From: Pomacea canaliculata
Lineage: Eukaryota; Mollusca; Gastropoda; Architaenioglossa; Ampullariidae
DNA: 64,000 bases
Direction of reading: 5' to 3'
NCBI RefSeq assembly: GCF_003073045.1
Contig: NC_037603.1
Span: 18,048,192-18,112,191 of the forward strand
Shown here one piece after another: positions 52,520 through 63,435 of this stretch (the first letter of the stretch is position 1; each line of letters starts with the position of its first letter). Below the pieces are notes generated by a model, which had not been told where the DNA came from, did no database searches, and saw only the letters and a list, made by a program, of their open reading frames with translations. Made by a program: the position numbers and the translations under genes.

Positions 52520-53730
52520 CTGTTTCCAAACACAAACGTATACTCTTTTTTACACTAACCTTGGTTACAGCTTTTCATCAGTTTGGCAGATTTAAGTGCT
52601 TTGCGAACGTGGAGACACCTGGGATGAGCTGAGGCTGCAATTTTTCTCATATGTTTTCAAAAGTTGTTTGACAACTCCTGTTGTATCTGCATCACCTTTT
52701 CCTTTTCTTTTCTTTTTTCCTTTTCCCTGGTCGTTTTTCTTTCTTGCCTTTTCCTTTTGATTTTGGCATCTTCGCACACCTATAGCTGTGATGTAAAAAT
52801 TATGATTGTGGCACAATTTGAAGGCTATTTATAAGTGGAACTCTGTCACGAAATAAAATTACTGTTATTCAAAATACATTTTCCCATATAAATCGTCTTA
52901 CAGACTTAAATAATGAAAAAATGATAATGTCCATTTAATCATCCAAAACGTTTTTGTTTCTAATATCCCTCATCGATGTCGAAACGCCATATTTGTTTAT
53001 AGCGTTGCCATGATCTGTTTGTGTTTTTTCAGTAGTAAAGAGCTGTTTGGAGTTTTGCTGTATTCGCGCCTAAAAATTGTATATATTCTATACATATTAA
53101 AATTTTATATATAAATTAATTTAGGGGTGCCTAGTTCTCCTTCGCCTCTGGTACATGTTCTCAAGAGTTAAATACAGATCCTTTTTTTAAACCGTGTAAA
53201 TCGATGAGGATATAAAATGCTGGCACGATGTATAGCGTACTAGTAGTGAAGACGACGCTTAACCACTGCAGTAAAATGGTCAAGAGTCTCGGGACTCGTT
53301 GTCACACCTTTTCTCAGGTCTGGCTGTCGTGGGGGTTTCCTCTACCATTTATCATCCCTCTACCCCAATAGCGCAAAATCACCTACAGCTATAGGTAGAA
53401 GCCCATCGATATCATTCCTACTCAACCAGCTATAACCAACCGAGCCATATCACAGCTTCAATGTAAGGAATATGGACATCCCTTAGTCCTTTCCGCCCTC
53501 AGTGGACCACAGTGCCGCAACGTTATTAAACAATTAATTACATTTTGCATTTATGTGTCCTGAATATGCTAACATATGGATCAGAATGTCCCAAAACATT
53601 TTGTGATTATTATACATAGTACCCATTATCGTATAGACAAATTCTGACTAGCTTTAATAGAAATGTAGCACACTGAAAAATCAAATCACATATCGTCAAT
53701 AATTGTTTTTAGCTTGAAAAAGGAAAAAAA
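52520..53730. other. Unique spacer, no gene supported
   Basis: This begins the spacer between the duplication arms. A Lys-rich open frame at 52592-52816 (minus) comes from a CTTTTCC-rich tract and is not convincing. No motif or RNA structure was recognised before the SRP RNA locus. Confidence 0.45.
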
Positions 53731-53736
53731 AAAAAA
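53724..53736 (-). terminator. Pol III terminator (T13) of the SRP RNA locus
   Basis: There are thirteen A residues on the plus strand, so thirteen T on the transcribed strand. They lie directly downstream of the second S-domain unit. No such run follows the first unit, so a Pol III transcript would include both. Confidence 0.7.
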
Positions 53737-54197
53737 GAGTATGGTTCGACTCTATTGGACGGGCTACCAACAAGCGCCCATTCACAGATGCGATCCCACT
53801 ACTGCACGACACGGAGACTTTTGCCTGCTGTGTTTCCACCCTGGGCCGTTTCGTCTCGCATTAGACATGATCTCTCTGGTTCCCCACCCATATTGATGCT
53901 TAGTGCGGACACCCGACTCTATTGGACGGGCTACCAACAAGCGCCCATTCACAGATGCGATCCCACTACTGCACGACACGGAGACTTTTGCCTGCTGTGT
54001 TTCCACCCTGGGCCGTTTCGTCTCGCATTAGACAACCTGGATCTCTCTGGTTCCCCAAAGATACCCATATTGATGCCGGGCTTAGTGCGGACACCCGATC
54101 GACATGGCACCCCTGCAGGTAGGGCTCCCGTTCTCAAATCGTTCCATCTCTTGGCCTCCAGGTAGCTGGATTACAGGAGCACGCCACTACTCCCAGC
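53737..54197 (-). ncRNA. SRP (7SL) RNA locus with tandemly duplicated S domain
   Basis: Read on the minus strand from about 54197, GCTGGGAGTAGTGGCGTGCT then CCTGTAATCCAGCTACC is the Alu domain, alignable with human 7SL. Next comes GATCGGGTGTCCGCACTAAG and GCATCAATATGG (helix 5), then helix 6 with a GGAA loop (GNAR type, SRP19 site) between pairing arms TATCTTTGG and CCAGAGAGATCC. Helix 8 follows (CGGCCCAGGGTGGAAACACA then GCAGGCAAAAG), then CAGTAGTGGGATCGCATCTG. This S-domain unit spans 53914-54096. A second unit, 53747-53913, follows directly; it is almost identical but has three small deletions totalling about 15 bases, one removing the 5' strand of helix 6. A 13-T run (minus strand, 53724-53736) after the second unit is a Pol III terminator. 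It may be an active gene with a long transcript or a pseudogene. Confidence 0.87.
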
Positions 54198-54199
54198 CG

Positions 54200-55343
54200 A
54201 CAGAACTTTCAAAAATATGTTATTTTTTCTTAAACTGGCTTACATTGATCGTTATACACTTAATTTTTATTTTTAAAAAAACTAAACTTGTTCAATAATC
54301 AATGATATTTTTGTGTTATTAAAATATATGACAACAACAAAACCGGAAGCAGATTTTGTATTATTGAAGCACGTTAGCAGTAGCGAGCTCTTTTATTTCC
54401 AGGTCATGGCATTGCTATTCATGTATCCATGTTACTTTGTGTAGACCAGAGTGTAACATATATATATATGTCATACATATATTTAATTGCTACTTGGTAC
54501 AAGTATCTTTCATTTGTGTCACAACGATCGGTCTAGCTATTTGAACCAGGGAGGTACCTCAGTCGTTTGCAGCCGCTAATAAAGGGAAGGAAGTCATGCC
54601 AGCCGATTTAGAAGTCTCTCCCTTGGACCACGGTGTTGCGGGTTTGATAACTGACACATAGATGCCTGTTCTACGCTAGCTTTACAAATAGTTATACAGC
54701 GCAAAACTTATTTTAAAAAAATTTTTTTTGCTTTACTTTCAAGACTCATCGAGTCTCATTAAGGTCTCGTTAATTATGCTATGGAAGGACTTATAGACAT
54801 CATTGCTGGACAGTGTGTACACAGTGCCTTGTATAATAAAAGTTCGTGGTGCTTATCTCCATTAATAATAAAGTTACTTTTCTGGTGGGGTTTCGGTTCA
54901 AGAAATAACCGAGGGGAAAACATTCAACATTCAATGCATTAACTTTTTGATAAATTGTACAAGACTCGAGAAGCGTTTACGGTTATTCATTTAAGAAGTT
55001 TTCTAATGGTGCATGAGTGCCAGGCAACACTACAGGTCGTCAGGTCAGGGAAAAGACTGACACTTCATTCACGGAGAAATAAACTTTATTCACCGGCATA
55101 TAATTGTTTACAGCCAAATTTCATGTGTTGTCATGCAACTGTAATGTAACATCTAAGAAAACGAAACAATATGCAATGGTATATCTTTGAACAGGAAAGA
55201 CAATAAGCCGACTTTGTGGTCCATCTTCATTTAGACATCACATTCTCTCATTCCCACTTAAATGTTAACATCTATTTTATGTAGTACTTATTTCTCTCCT
55301 ACACTTTAAAAAGTCATTTTGGCTGTGTATCAAAAATTGTAAG

Positions 55344-55401
<58 letters not shown>

Positions 55402-56260
55402 CATATCTCCCGAAAGCCACATCAGAGAACAACCAATGAGTCAGGAAAATAAACTAAAATGCTAATGAAAAAAAGTAAGTTCCTTTTTGACACCATTGAC
55501 AGTTCACACACGTTTCTTCGTTGCGACGATCGTTCCCGACTGAATAGAAAGCTATCTGAGCCTGACGCAAGCTGATTGTCAGTCAGACATGATCTTAAAG
55601 CACGATCTTTTCTCGAGGTCACTATAGACACAGCCGATAGCCTTGTTTTCTCCCGGACAGGTGCGACCGATAATCAGAGAAATAGTGTCACACGTTCGAT
55701 CAGCAGCTGTCAACGTCGTTTAAAAATGATTTGGTTAATTTTATTGATTAGTGTTAGTCTGCTTCCTCTCAGCTGTAATTTTTGCTCTTTTGACCTGAAT
55801 TCTCTAATGTGACAGAGCGCTATCGTGGCTCAATTATCATCAGCTAATCGGTTATCATAGAAGTGGGTTTGCTCAACACACTCAAAAGGTCCTGATCGAC
55901 TGACTGTTTTCAGTGAAGAGACCTCTTACTTTCCACGAGTTTCATCTAGGTTAAAGGTGTTTTCTTTTCTTCACCGGACAAATAAAATTAAAGTTTAATA
56001 AATGAAAAGGAACAATCATGCAACAGCAGTGATATCATGGGAAACAATATATTAATTACTTTCAATTTTTGTTTTGTTATCGTCATCACACACATAATCT
56101 CTCCAGCCAGGAAGTAATTTTTGTGATCGTGGTCGTTCTTTTGGTATCTTTGAGCCACAAGGGTTGAGAGTTTTTTGGGTTTTTTTTTTTTTGGTTTTTG
56201 TTTTTTGTTTTTTTTTTTAAGCAGAAGGCTTCTTTCTACGTTGCTTGCCTGAAAGAACAA
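54200..56260. other. Spacer between SRP RNA locus and His-rich gene
   Basis: Nothing coding is supported. It contains a TATATATATG tract near 54460, the CA microsatellite at 55345-55398, and T-rich sequence at 56175-56218 which may be the 3' flank of the His-rich gene. An open frame at 55988-56458 (minus) overlaps the last exon of that gene in another frame. Confidence 0.5.
55345..55398. repeat. (CA)n dinucleotide microsatellite, about 27 units
   Basis: An uninterrupted CA run of about 54 bases, with no gene nearby. Confidence 0.97.
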
Positions 56261-56268
56261 TGGTGTCA

Positions 56269-57578
56269 TTAAAACAGATGATGATGATGATGACCATGGT
56301 GGTGCCCGTGGTGGTGGTGCCCGTGGTGGTGGTGGTTTGGGCCGAAAACTGCAGCAGCCGCTGCACCTATCCCATGTCCTATTGCAGCACCGAGGCTTGG
56401 GCGGTGATGCTGTAAATGAGAACGAGAATAATGATAATGACGACGAAGGAGATAGCACTAGGATCTGGTTCTGTTTATTAATTCAAGTTCAATCTAATAC
56501 ACGCACAAGCTAAAAATATAATTTGACGAATAAAATAAAATATATGCACAAAACAAATATATTAATAAACATAAGTAATTAAACGTCATTAAAGCAAGAT
56601 AAAGTAAATGAACGATTAATAAATGAAACATGAATTGATAAAATACACATAAACAAACACGGTAACCGCATTAGCAGCCAAAAATAAAACAATCATTTTC
56701 TCGTTAAGTACGTTGAAGTACGGGGGGAAAAAAAAACTGTGCAATGATCATCCAACTGTCTAATCACCTCCTCAATGATGATGGTCTCCCTTGGCCTCTC
56801 CTCGATGATCACTGTGTTGGGATGGCGGTGATGGTGGTGTCTTCCCTCTTCCACGATGATAGTTTCCTTTGGCCTGCCACCAATGATGACGGTGTCGTGG
56901 TGGTGATGTCCCCTTCTTTCTTCGACAATGACGGTGGAGTTGCTCGGCCAGGGCTGCGAGTTCACCATGTATGTCGTGGCTGTCTGCGGTCCCTGGGGGT
57001 ACATCATGGGTGGGGGTGCGGAGGGCATCGCCGGGTAGAAATTCTTCTCTGGGGGAGGAACAACCCCTACCGGAACCACTTGATTCTGATAAGGGGGATA
57101 GGCTGGGTAAGCTGGAGGGTAACCTATCACAAACACCATTAAAAAAAAATTTCATCAGAATGATACATAAAGATCAATTAGATTATTTTCTAAAAAGCTA
57201 TCCTTGGCCAGGTGATCTCAACTTCAATCTTTTAATAAAAATTTGTGTATTTGTTTTTTTTTTTTATCTAAGACAAAGTGCAAAAAAAATTAATTAAAAA
57301 TGCAGAAGGACACTTCCAAATTTTCATGTGTGAGTAGGAGTGAAAAAATTTATCTTCTTTCTGTATAAATGGCTGATATTTAATACAGCCCATACGAGAT
57401 TAAAATGGCGAAACTTGCACCAGAAAAATTTTGCATTTTACTTCCTTGATGAGTTAGGCTTACTGGCCATGTTAATGACTACGAGATTAACTGTTCATCA
57501 AAAGCAGACCCCTACCTTTAAAAAAATATGTAAGTAGTTGTACAAAAGACTTCAAGTCTCACCTGGATACTGACTCAT
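56269..57578 (-). CDS. Small Pro/Tyr-rich and His-rich protein, unrecognised
   Basis: I do not recognise this protein. Three exons, 57563-57578, 56768-57123 and 56269-56409 (stop TAA), join with GT-AG junctions in phase to give about 170 aa. The N-terminus is MSQYPGYPPAYPAYPPYQNQ then VVPVGVVPPPE, a PYP-rich tail. The middle repeats a motif three times: STVIVEERRGHHHHD, then TVIIGGRPKETIIVEEGRHH, then TVIIEERPRETIIIEE. The C-terminus is HHRPSLGAAIGHGIGAAAAA, then VFGPN and His/Gly clusters (HHHHGHHHHGHHHGHHHHH) before LF. There is no signal peptide and no clear membrane span. His clusters suggest metal binding or pH-dependent assembly (inference). The exon structure and TATA box argue for a real gene. 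Confidence 0.75.
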
Positions 57579-57669
57579 TATATTTCTTGACGAGGGACGC
57601 TCTGAAAAGTAGAATGCAATGGGTTCTTCGTCCACGGGGAAACTAACGACACTGTGCCGGTGATCTCAT

Positions 57670-57676
57670 TTTTATA
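57670..57676 (-). promoter_or_regulatory. TATA box of the His-rich gene
   Basis: TATAAAA on the minus strand lies about 92 bases upstream of the ATG at 57578. This leaves room for a start site near 57640 and a 5' UTR of about 60 bases. It is the only TATA-like element at a suitable distance. Confidence 0.5.
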
Positions 57677-57699
57677 GTAAGTATAATCCACGTGAGTCT

Positions 57700-60010
57700 C
57701 ATGTGACAGGGAACACCTCTTTTCTATTTAAAGTAACATTACGTCATGACGATTGCATTCCTGCCCTTTGCCCTGTAGATGACGACAATGTAGAAACGCC
57801 GCGAATGCTATTTTTATCCGGTTGCTAACGACTCAGCAAAAGCGAGAGGGCGTTACATTGTTTTTGAGATGTCAACCTCACAAGTGACATTTTCGTAAAC
57901 AAGTCAGGGTATCCTGCTTTGCCTGGGTTGTTTTCTACCATTGACTCGTCATCAAGTATTCATTTGCGGCGTCGGTGTAGCGAAACAGTCGGGACAGAGT
58001 TTAGATGGAATGGATGATAGATATTTTTTAAAAAATTATATTACCAGCGATGCTCTGTGTGTGTGTGTCACATTTATGTCTCACAGTCGTGCTTGGAGAT
58101 GCTTGATTATCTGACCATCAACCCACTTTCATTCACTGTGTGAGGTTTTCTTTTCTAGGGTGTTCTTTGCCCTCTGCATCTCTCCAGAGGCCAACGCTAC
58201 ACATGCTCTTGATGAATTTTCTGTGAGTGGACAAACCGATGAAGCAGTTTCTAAATGACACAGTTATCATCGTTTTTAATGAACTCCATGCCGAGATATT
58301 ATCTATTATCAATGTATATCATCTGTCCCATACGATAATTCCAACACTCTATTGCTGCTATTCCACCACCAAGAATGCTTACCGTGTCACCCGTGCTACC
58401 CCGGGTTATTCTAATCACGCCAAGGTTCTTTTGACCCCAAATACTGACAAAAACTCTTATATTTCTGCTCTGTAGAGCTTCGGTCGAGATAATTTAGCCT
58501 CAACGGGAAGGAAGAGGGGGCTGCAAGCACGCGTTAGTCCATATGCACTGAACGAGGGAAAGAAGTTTCGAAACACAGCTTGTGAAAGACCTTCGCCACC
58601 ATAGGAAAAAAGTGTGTTATCTAATGTAGATCAGATATCTACATGACACTGGGCTAACTGATGTTAGTTTTAAATTTCACTCTTAAATAGTGTAGTGTCA
58701 AAAAAAATGCTATTTCACATAATATTAATTTAGAAAAGTATTAGTGGACCAATTAACCATTCCTTTGTTGGATGTTTTTTAACCCCTCGATTGCTTGCTG
58801 TAGCTGTTACATATATCAGTATTCAGTATCTTCCTAGCTATTTCTACAGTGCCAGTTGTGTATGCCTGTAAAGCGGTTTGTTTGAGAGAAATGAATGCTC
58901 ACGCATTCAAAAGAATGTCCAAAGCGCTTTAGGTCTGTAAAGAGCGGCACTTGGATGAGAGTTTTGCAACTCTGACCATTCAAGAACTTTCATGTTGAGC
59001 AGCTTGAGAGTTCATAGGTCTACCTGGGTGCAGGAGGAGAGCGGTCAGTATAAAATGACACTTGAAGATACATCTTTGTGATATCTTCATCATCTTTGTG
59101 GTGTCATAGAGGAAGATGTTACTTTGCATCTTCTGAAGACCTCCGTAACAAAAAAATAAATAAAAATAAAACGAGCCAACTTAATTCGCACGCCTTCCCA
59201 TATCATCATCGTTGTGCCGATCTTCCTTAATATTTCTAGCTGTTGATGGTCAGTTGTGGAGCGTAATGGACTGGTTGTCATGTGCAGGGCATACTCACTC
59301 GTGCCCAAGACAGGCGTGAGTGGCGGGCTTTGTCAGCTGCCGTCTCTATTCATGTACTCCATCTACCAGTCAAGGACTTATGCTGATGACTAATTGATTG
59401 CTGGTCTTCTCCAACTAACGTCATAACGGTCATAACTGTGTGGTCAACCCCCCTCCCCCATGTTGTACCCCCCAGATCGTCATTCTTCCACGGATGTCTA
59501 GGAAGTCATCATATTTCTACAGAAGTGTACAGTGTCTTGATACTTTTAGGAAAGTTTATTTTGATACTGAAAAGGGTGTATGCAAGTCTATTTTACCTTT
59601 GGGATTAATGTTTATCACGAATTGGGCCAAGAATCAGAGAATCATATGTGCGTTGAATTATGTATGTGTACAGGTGAGAGCGGTAAACAAATCATTATAT
59701 TTGCATCCTTGATGACTTGTCTGTTTGCGTGGTGAAGCGTGGAGCAGGATGCTGTCAGGTCACACAGGTCGTAGTAAGGTCAAACTAAACGAAGATATGG
59801 TCATCTATGCACTTCACAGTTAAGACAGTGCCGGTTCAGGTGCGTGGCTTGATGTGAAGCTCATAGAGCATGTTCATCATCTTGACCGTGCAGGGTAATT
59901 GTTGTCGGTCATAATAGATGTTAATGTCCTTAAGCACTTCTGGAACACCAGAGTTTTAAATGAACTTCATCTAGTCGTGAAAACCACTAAAACATAGTAT
60001 CGGTAAGATT
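57700..60010. other. Intergenic stretch, no gene supported
   Basis: Open frames at 58227-58475 and 59440-59712 (plus) have no recognisable motif. A short repeated phrase, ATCTTTGTGATATCTTCATC and ATCTTTGTGGTGTC, occurs near 59070-59105. I see no RNA gene or clear element boundary. Confidence 0.45.
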
Positions 60011-60019
60011 GTTCTAGAC

Positions 60020-60160
60020 CAGGGGTGGGCAATTAATTTTCCCAAGGGGCCGGATGAGAAACTGGAATGGTTCTAGAGGGCCGGATGAGAAACTGGGATG
60101 GTTCTAGAGGGCCGGACTAATATAGTTAACTCAGTTTTACCCAATACTGTATATATAGTA
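60020..60160. mobile_element. Partial hAT-like element, left end
   Basis: It begins CAGGGGTGGGCAATTAATTT, identical to the left end of the small element at 63005-63159. It shares the internal blocks CCCAAGGGGCC and TAGTTAACTCAGTTTTACCC. It contains a 31-bp tandem duplication of GGCCGGATGAGAAACTGG-type sequence (about 60050-60112). No matching right end or 8-bp duplication was found, so the right boundary is unknown and the copy may be truncated or longer. Confidence 0.6.
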
Positions 60161-60359
60161 TATTTACTGGTGGGCAAGAGACACTGAGAGGTATAGGCGA
60201 ACCATGGTGTTTTTCAGAAGTAGAATGTAAGTTCGGCAGCAGTTCTATTTCTTCCTCTGGACCAGTGTCTGGAATGTTTTGCCACACGCGTACCTTTAAT
60301 GCTTTGAGGCAGAGATAACGGGTAGCGATATGAGTTGCGACAACACACACACACAAAAG

Positions 60360-61480
60360 CTAAGGTGCAGATGGGCCAGCTGTAATTTTACTGTCAATTT
60401 GTTTTCCAATCAATCATGCTTTGATCATGACAAACTGTTTTCCGTCCCATCGGCGCAGGGCCTCAGACGCTTTCTGATTTGCATCACTGGACAAGAAATT
60501 GTCCATAGAGCAGATGTTTGACAGCAGAAAAGTTTGTATATTTTTTAAACCGTTCGCTATTGCGAAAAGGACGAGAGCGGGTGAGCCGGCTCTGCGCCCT
60601 CCACTGCAAGAAAACGGGATCAGGCCCCCTCAACATTCTTTTTCACGCAATCTCTTCTCACCTCATCCTCACTACACAAGGAGAGAGGTTGGGTGTTTAC
60701 CCCCGGCACGAGAAGCCGGGCCCACGGGAGCTTCTTTTCGTGGACGTGGACGACCTTTTGATGTAAGTTCGACATAAACCTACTGTACAGCATATGGATT
60801 AACTTCTGGGACTATCATGGAGACTGCGCTGAATAAGTGTCAATTTCTCCGTAGATAGGTGACCTGCTCAGGCCACAACATTTCCACTGAAGATGTCAGT
60901 AGGACTTAGAGGCACAAACAGATCCACCTCCACCCCCAGCTAAGTTTCCCAGTTACAATAATTCCAAAGGAGAAACAAAACAAAACCATAGTGTCAGCAG
61001 GCCCCTCAAGATTGAGTAAAGAAATAAAAGCTCAAATAGATAACAGAGTAAATCAGACAAAAGCAAACCAAACTTATTATAGGGTGCAGAAATCCAGCGT
61101 AGCAAAGTAATACCATTGACATTAAAAATTTTAGGCACTGATCTAACATGGACAGGGACAAAAAACACATGCACACAAATGAAAACAGAAGAAAGGACCA
61201 GTTCTAATTAAAAATGTGCCTCTGGAAAAATGTTTAGAATCCATGAACCGAGAAATAACATTAATAATTAATACTTATGAAAACATTTCAGAAGCATGCT
61301 TTGTTCCTGGAGCATATCTTAATGCCTAGACATCACTGTCTCATTCTGAGATTTTTAAGCTGCATCATCTGAGAAAGCTGCTTTTTTAAATTTTATTTAC
61401 AGGTGTATAATATCCTATGCTGTGCTTAACAGACAGCCTTAAACTTCACACTTAAAAATTTTAAAGGCTTCTTGAGTTCT
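60360..61480. other. Spacer before right duplication arm, no gene supported
   Basis: A GC-richer patch at 60560-60770 has overlapping open frames rich in Arg and Pro, but no motif I recognise. The rest is AT-rich without features. Confidence 0.4.
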
Positions 61481-61758
61481 TCTAAGTTAAATATGCAGAT
61501 ATGCTTCCTCTTGCTAAGGGAACTCCTTTTTTACCTGCATGAGATTTAGTTAAAACAAATCAGGGTTTGATTGCTTCTAAGGAATCTAAAGGGTCAGATC
61601 TTGTGAAGAAATGAGTCAGCTTTGGAATGCAATCGTTCTCTGCCATACAGGATCAAATATTATTGAGTATTAAAAAAAACTTAAAGCATCAACATCATTT
61701 TAAGACACCTCTGCTTGTCACCATGATTCAGCTAAGCATTAAACAAAGAAATGCTCAT

Positions 61759-62922
61759 TTAAACATGATCTGTTTCAATCTCACTAATGCCATCTTTTAT
61801 GTGTCCTTCATCACCAAGCTCAACATATGCATTAAATGCCACAGAGTGAAAGTTCATGTCCTTCTCCAGCACATATTGCAAGAGGTTTAGCACACGTTTC
61901 CTGACTTGCCATACCTCAAGCCCTGCAAAAGGTTTTACATCAGGTCGTTGCCACAGCTTTTGATAATACTCCTGAAGGATGTTACTATCATGAGCCAGAA
62001 TAGTGATGCAACTTAGAATATCCTCCTTTCCAAAGCCGTTAGATGTTAAAAAGTCATAATTACGCTTGATGACCAGTCTGTCAGCTGACCACACAGGTCT
62101 GCATGACTCCTTGTGTGGAAGCTGGGATTTTGTCACACCAAGAAGAGTGCAGAGATACCAGTGATTGCGGGCTATAGAACCAGAAGACTGGGGCAACCGG
62201 GCAGAGCGAATGAAACTCAGGACCATGTTGATGGGTGGCTGGGTAAAGCCTATCTCATGACATCTTTTGAAGGCCACTTTAAGTTTGCTCATGGGGTGCT
62301 TTAGGACATAGATATGGTTCAAGATGTCATGGCGATGCAGGCCTTGGTCGAGAAGGTACCTGATTTTATTGTATGCTACGGAGGGAAACCGGTTCGGGAT
62401 GTTGATGCTTACATCGCAAATGTCCTTCTCTGTCACACCTAAGCACTTGGCAATAGAAGCGTAACTTAAAGCTGAACCATCTATCTCACGCTGATTCTCT
62501 AAGGCTTGCTTAACTCGAGAATTAAAAATGCTTTGTGTAGCAGCTATTGTATTCAACGGCCACTTCTCAAAGTGAAGCTTTCCTTCTTCCTTCAATTTAT
62601 GAAGCATGACCATGCGGGCTTCAAGTACTGACATTCTGGTGTTTAGTATCTCTGGTGCATCCCTCAAGTCTCTGTTGCTAATGGAATATTGTTGCAGAAA
62701 CCTCACTTTTTCCTCCAGGTCCTTTACGCTGCGTGAGTAAACTTTCTTCAGATGTTTGTTCTTTTGTTTTAGAGCCTCCAGCTCGGGTTCAGAGCAGCCC
62801 AGCACTTTACAGAGGAACTTGATCATTTTCTTTCTCTCTGCCAGGAGACGGCCAACTTTCTCTGCTGGTTTTGAGTCCACCATCATCAGCAAGTCAACTG
62901 AAATCTCTGACTGTCCCAGTCC
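61759..62922 (-). CDS. mTERF family protein, copy 2, large exon
   Basis: This is the paralogue of the large exon of the 47935-50680 gene: 387 codons open, about 95% identical by eye, with the same acceptor context (CTTCAG before GGACTGGGACAG). Substitutions are scattered and mostly mild (for example MVGSKP to MVDSKP, NLFPSVANRK to NRFPSVAYNK). The C-terminus is changed: ...EIETDHV and stop, in place of ...EIEADHSENELEWL, because the 3' flank was deleted from within the coding end. Upstream exons are not in the window. If they exist beyond 64000 the gene may be functional; otherwise it is a partial copy. Confidence 0.85.
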   Translation of the reverse strand, partial: GLGQSEISVDLLMMVDSKPAEKVGRLLAERKKMIKFLCKVLGCSEPELEALKQKNKHLKKVYSRSVKDLEEKVRFLQQYSISNRDLRDAPEILNTRMSVLEARMVMLHKLKEEGKLHFEKWPLNTIAATQSIFNSRVKQALENQREIDGSALSYASIAKCLGVTEKDICDVSINIPNRFPSVAYNKIRYLLDQGLHRHDILNHIYVLKHPMSKLKVAFKRCHEIGFTQPPINMVLSFIRSARLPQSSGSIARNHWYLCTLLGVTKSQLPHKESCRPVWSADRLVIKRNYDFLTSNGFGKEDILSCITILAHDSNILQEYYQKLWQRPDVKPFAGLEVWQVRKRVLNLLQYVLEKDMNFHSVAFNAYVELGDEGHIKDGISEIETDHV

Positions 62923-63004
62923 CTGAAGAGAAATAACAGTTTAAAATAAAAAGAAAAGACAAGAAATGTACAAACAATTAAGTTGATGGTACCAACCTTT
63001 ATAC

Positions 63005-63159
63005 CAGGGGTGGGCAATTAATTTTCCCAAGGGGCCTCATGAGAAATTGGTATAGTTAACTCAGTTTTACCCAATACTGTATATATACTGGCGGGAGGGC
63101 CAGCGGGTGGGCCGGTCAGAGACAGGAGGCAGGCCGGATCCGGCCTTTGCCCAGGTCTG
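63005..63159. mobile_element. hAT-type MITE in mTERF copy 2 intron
   Basis: A 155-bp element from CAGGGGTGGGCAATTAATTT to GGCCTTTGCCCAGGTCTG. It has an exact 8-bp target duplication CTTTATAC at 62997-63004 and 63160-63167. The inverted ends CAGGGGTGGGCAA / CAGACCTGGGCAA are imperfect. The paralogous intron (about 49410-49425) has the empty site, which confirms both boundaries. Confidence 0.95.
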
Positions 63160-63435
63160 CTTTATACTATAAACATATCACTCAACTATCTAGCTTGACA
63201 AAGGTAAAAAAATCAATGCTGCATCACTTGAATATGAGAAAGGTGAATGTGAAGACTCATGGGAGAATGAAAATCCTCAGTGTAATGTACAAATGTCAGG
63301 TGATGACGGAGGCCAGCAGAATCCCAGGTGACTCCCATTGTAGTTAAGGCTGAGAGCACTAAAGTCATTGACAGGCAGGATGAAAAACTTTTATATCCAT
63401 GTCCATAACACTCCTAAACAAGGTTTGACAAAAAT

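Larger units (their letters stand above)
49012..52520 (+). repeat. Inverted segmental duplication, left arm (partner 61485-64000)
   Basis: Intron 2 of the mTERF gene, its large exon and 3' flank match the reverse complement of 61485-64000. The match begins here at GCATAAATCCGTGCCTAACC and ends near GCATATCTGCAAATGTAACT. Differences include the 80-bp tandem duplication and about 1.4 kb plus 0.18 kb in the 3' flank that the other arm lacks. Introns are shared, so this is DNA-level duplication. Confidence 0.92.

Noticed and set aside
54140-54200. Primate Alu contamination suggested by GGTAGCTGGATTACAGG
   Set aside because: The similarity comes from 7SL RNA itself: the rest of the locus aligns with the S domain of SRP RNA, which Alu lacks, and the bases differ from Alu consensus.
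60126-60356. Minus-strand frame as a hAT transposase C-terminus
   Set aside because: It is adjacent to a hAT-like end but shows no dimerisation-domain motif. The similarity is too weak to claim.
61759-62922. mTERF copy 2 as a processed retrocopy
   Set aside because: The upstream intron sequence and the 3' flank are shared with copy 1, and there is no poly(A) tail at a junction.
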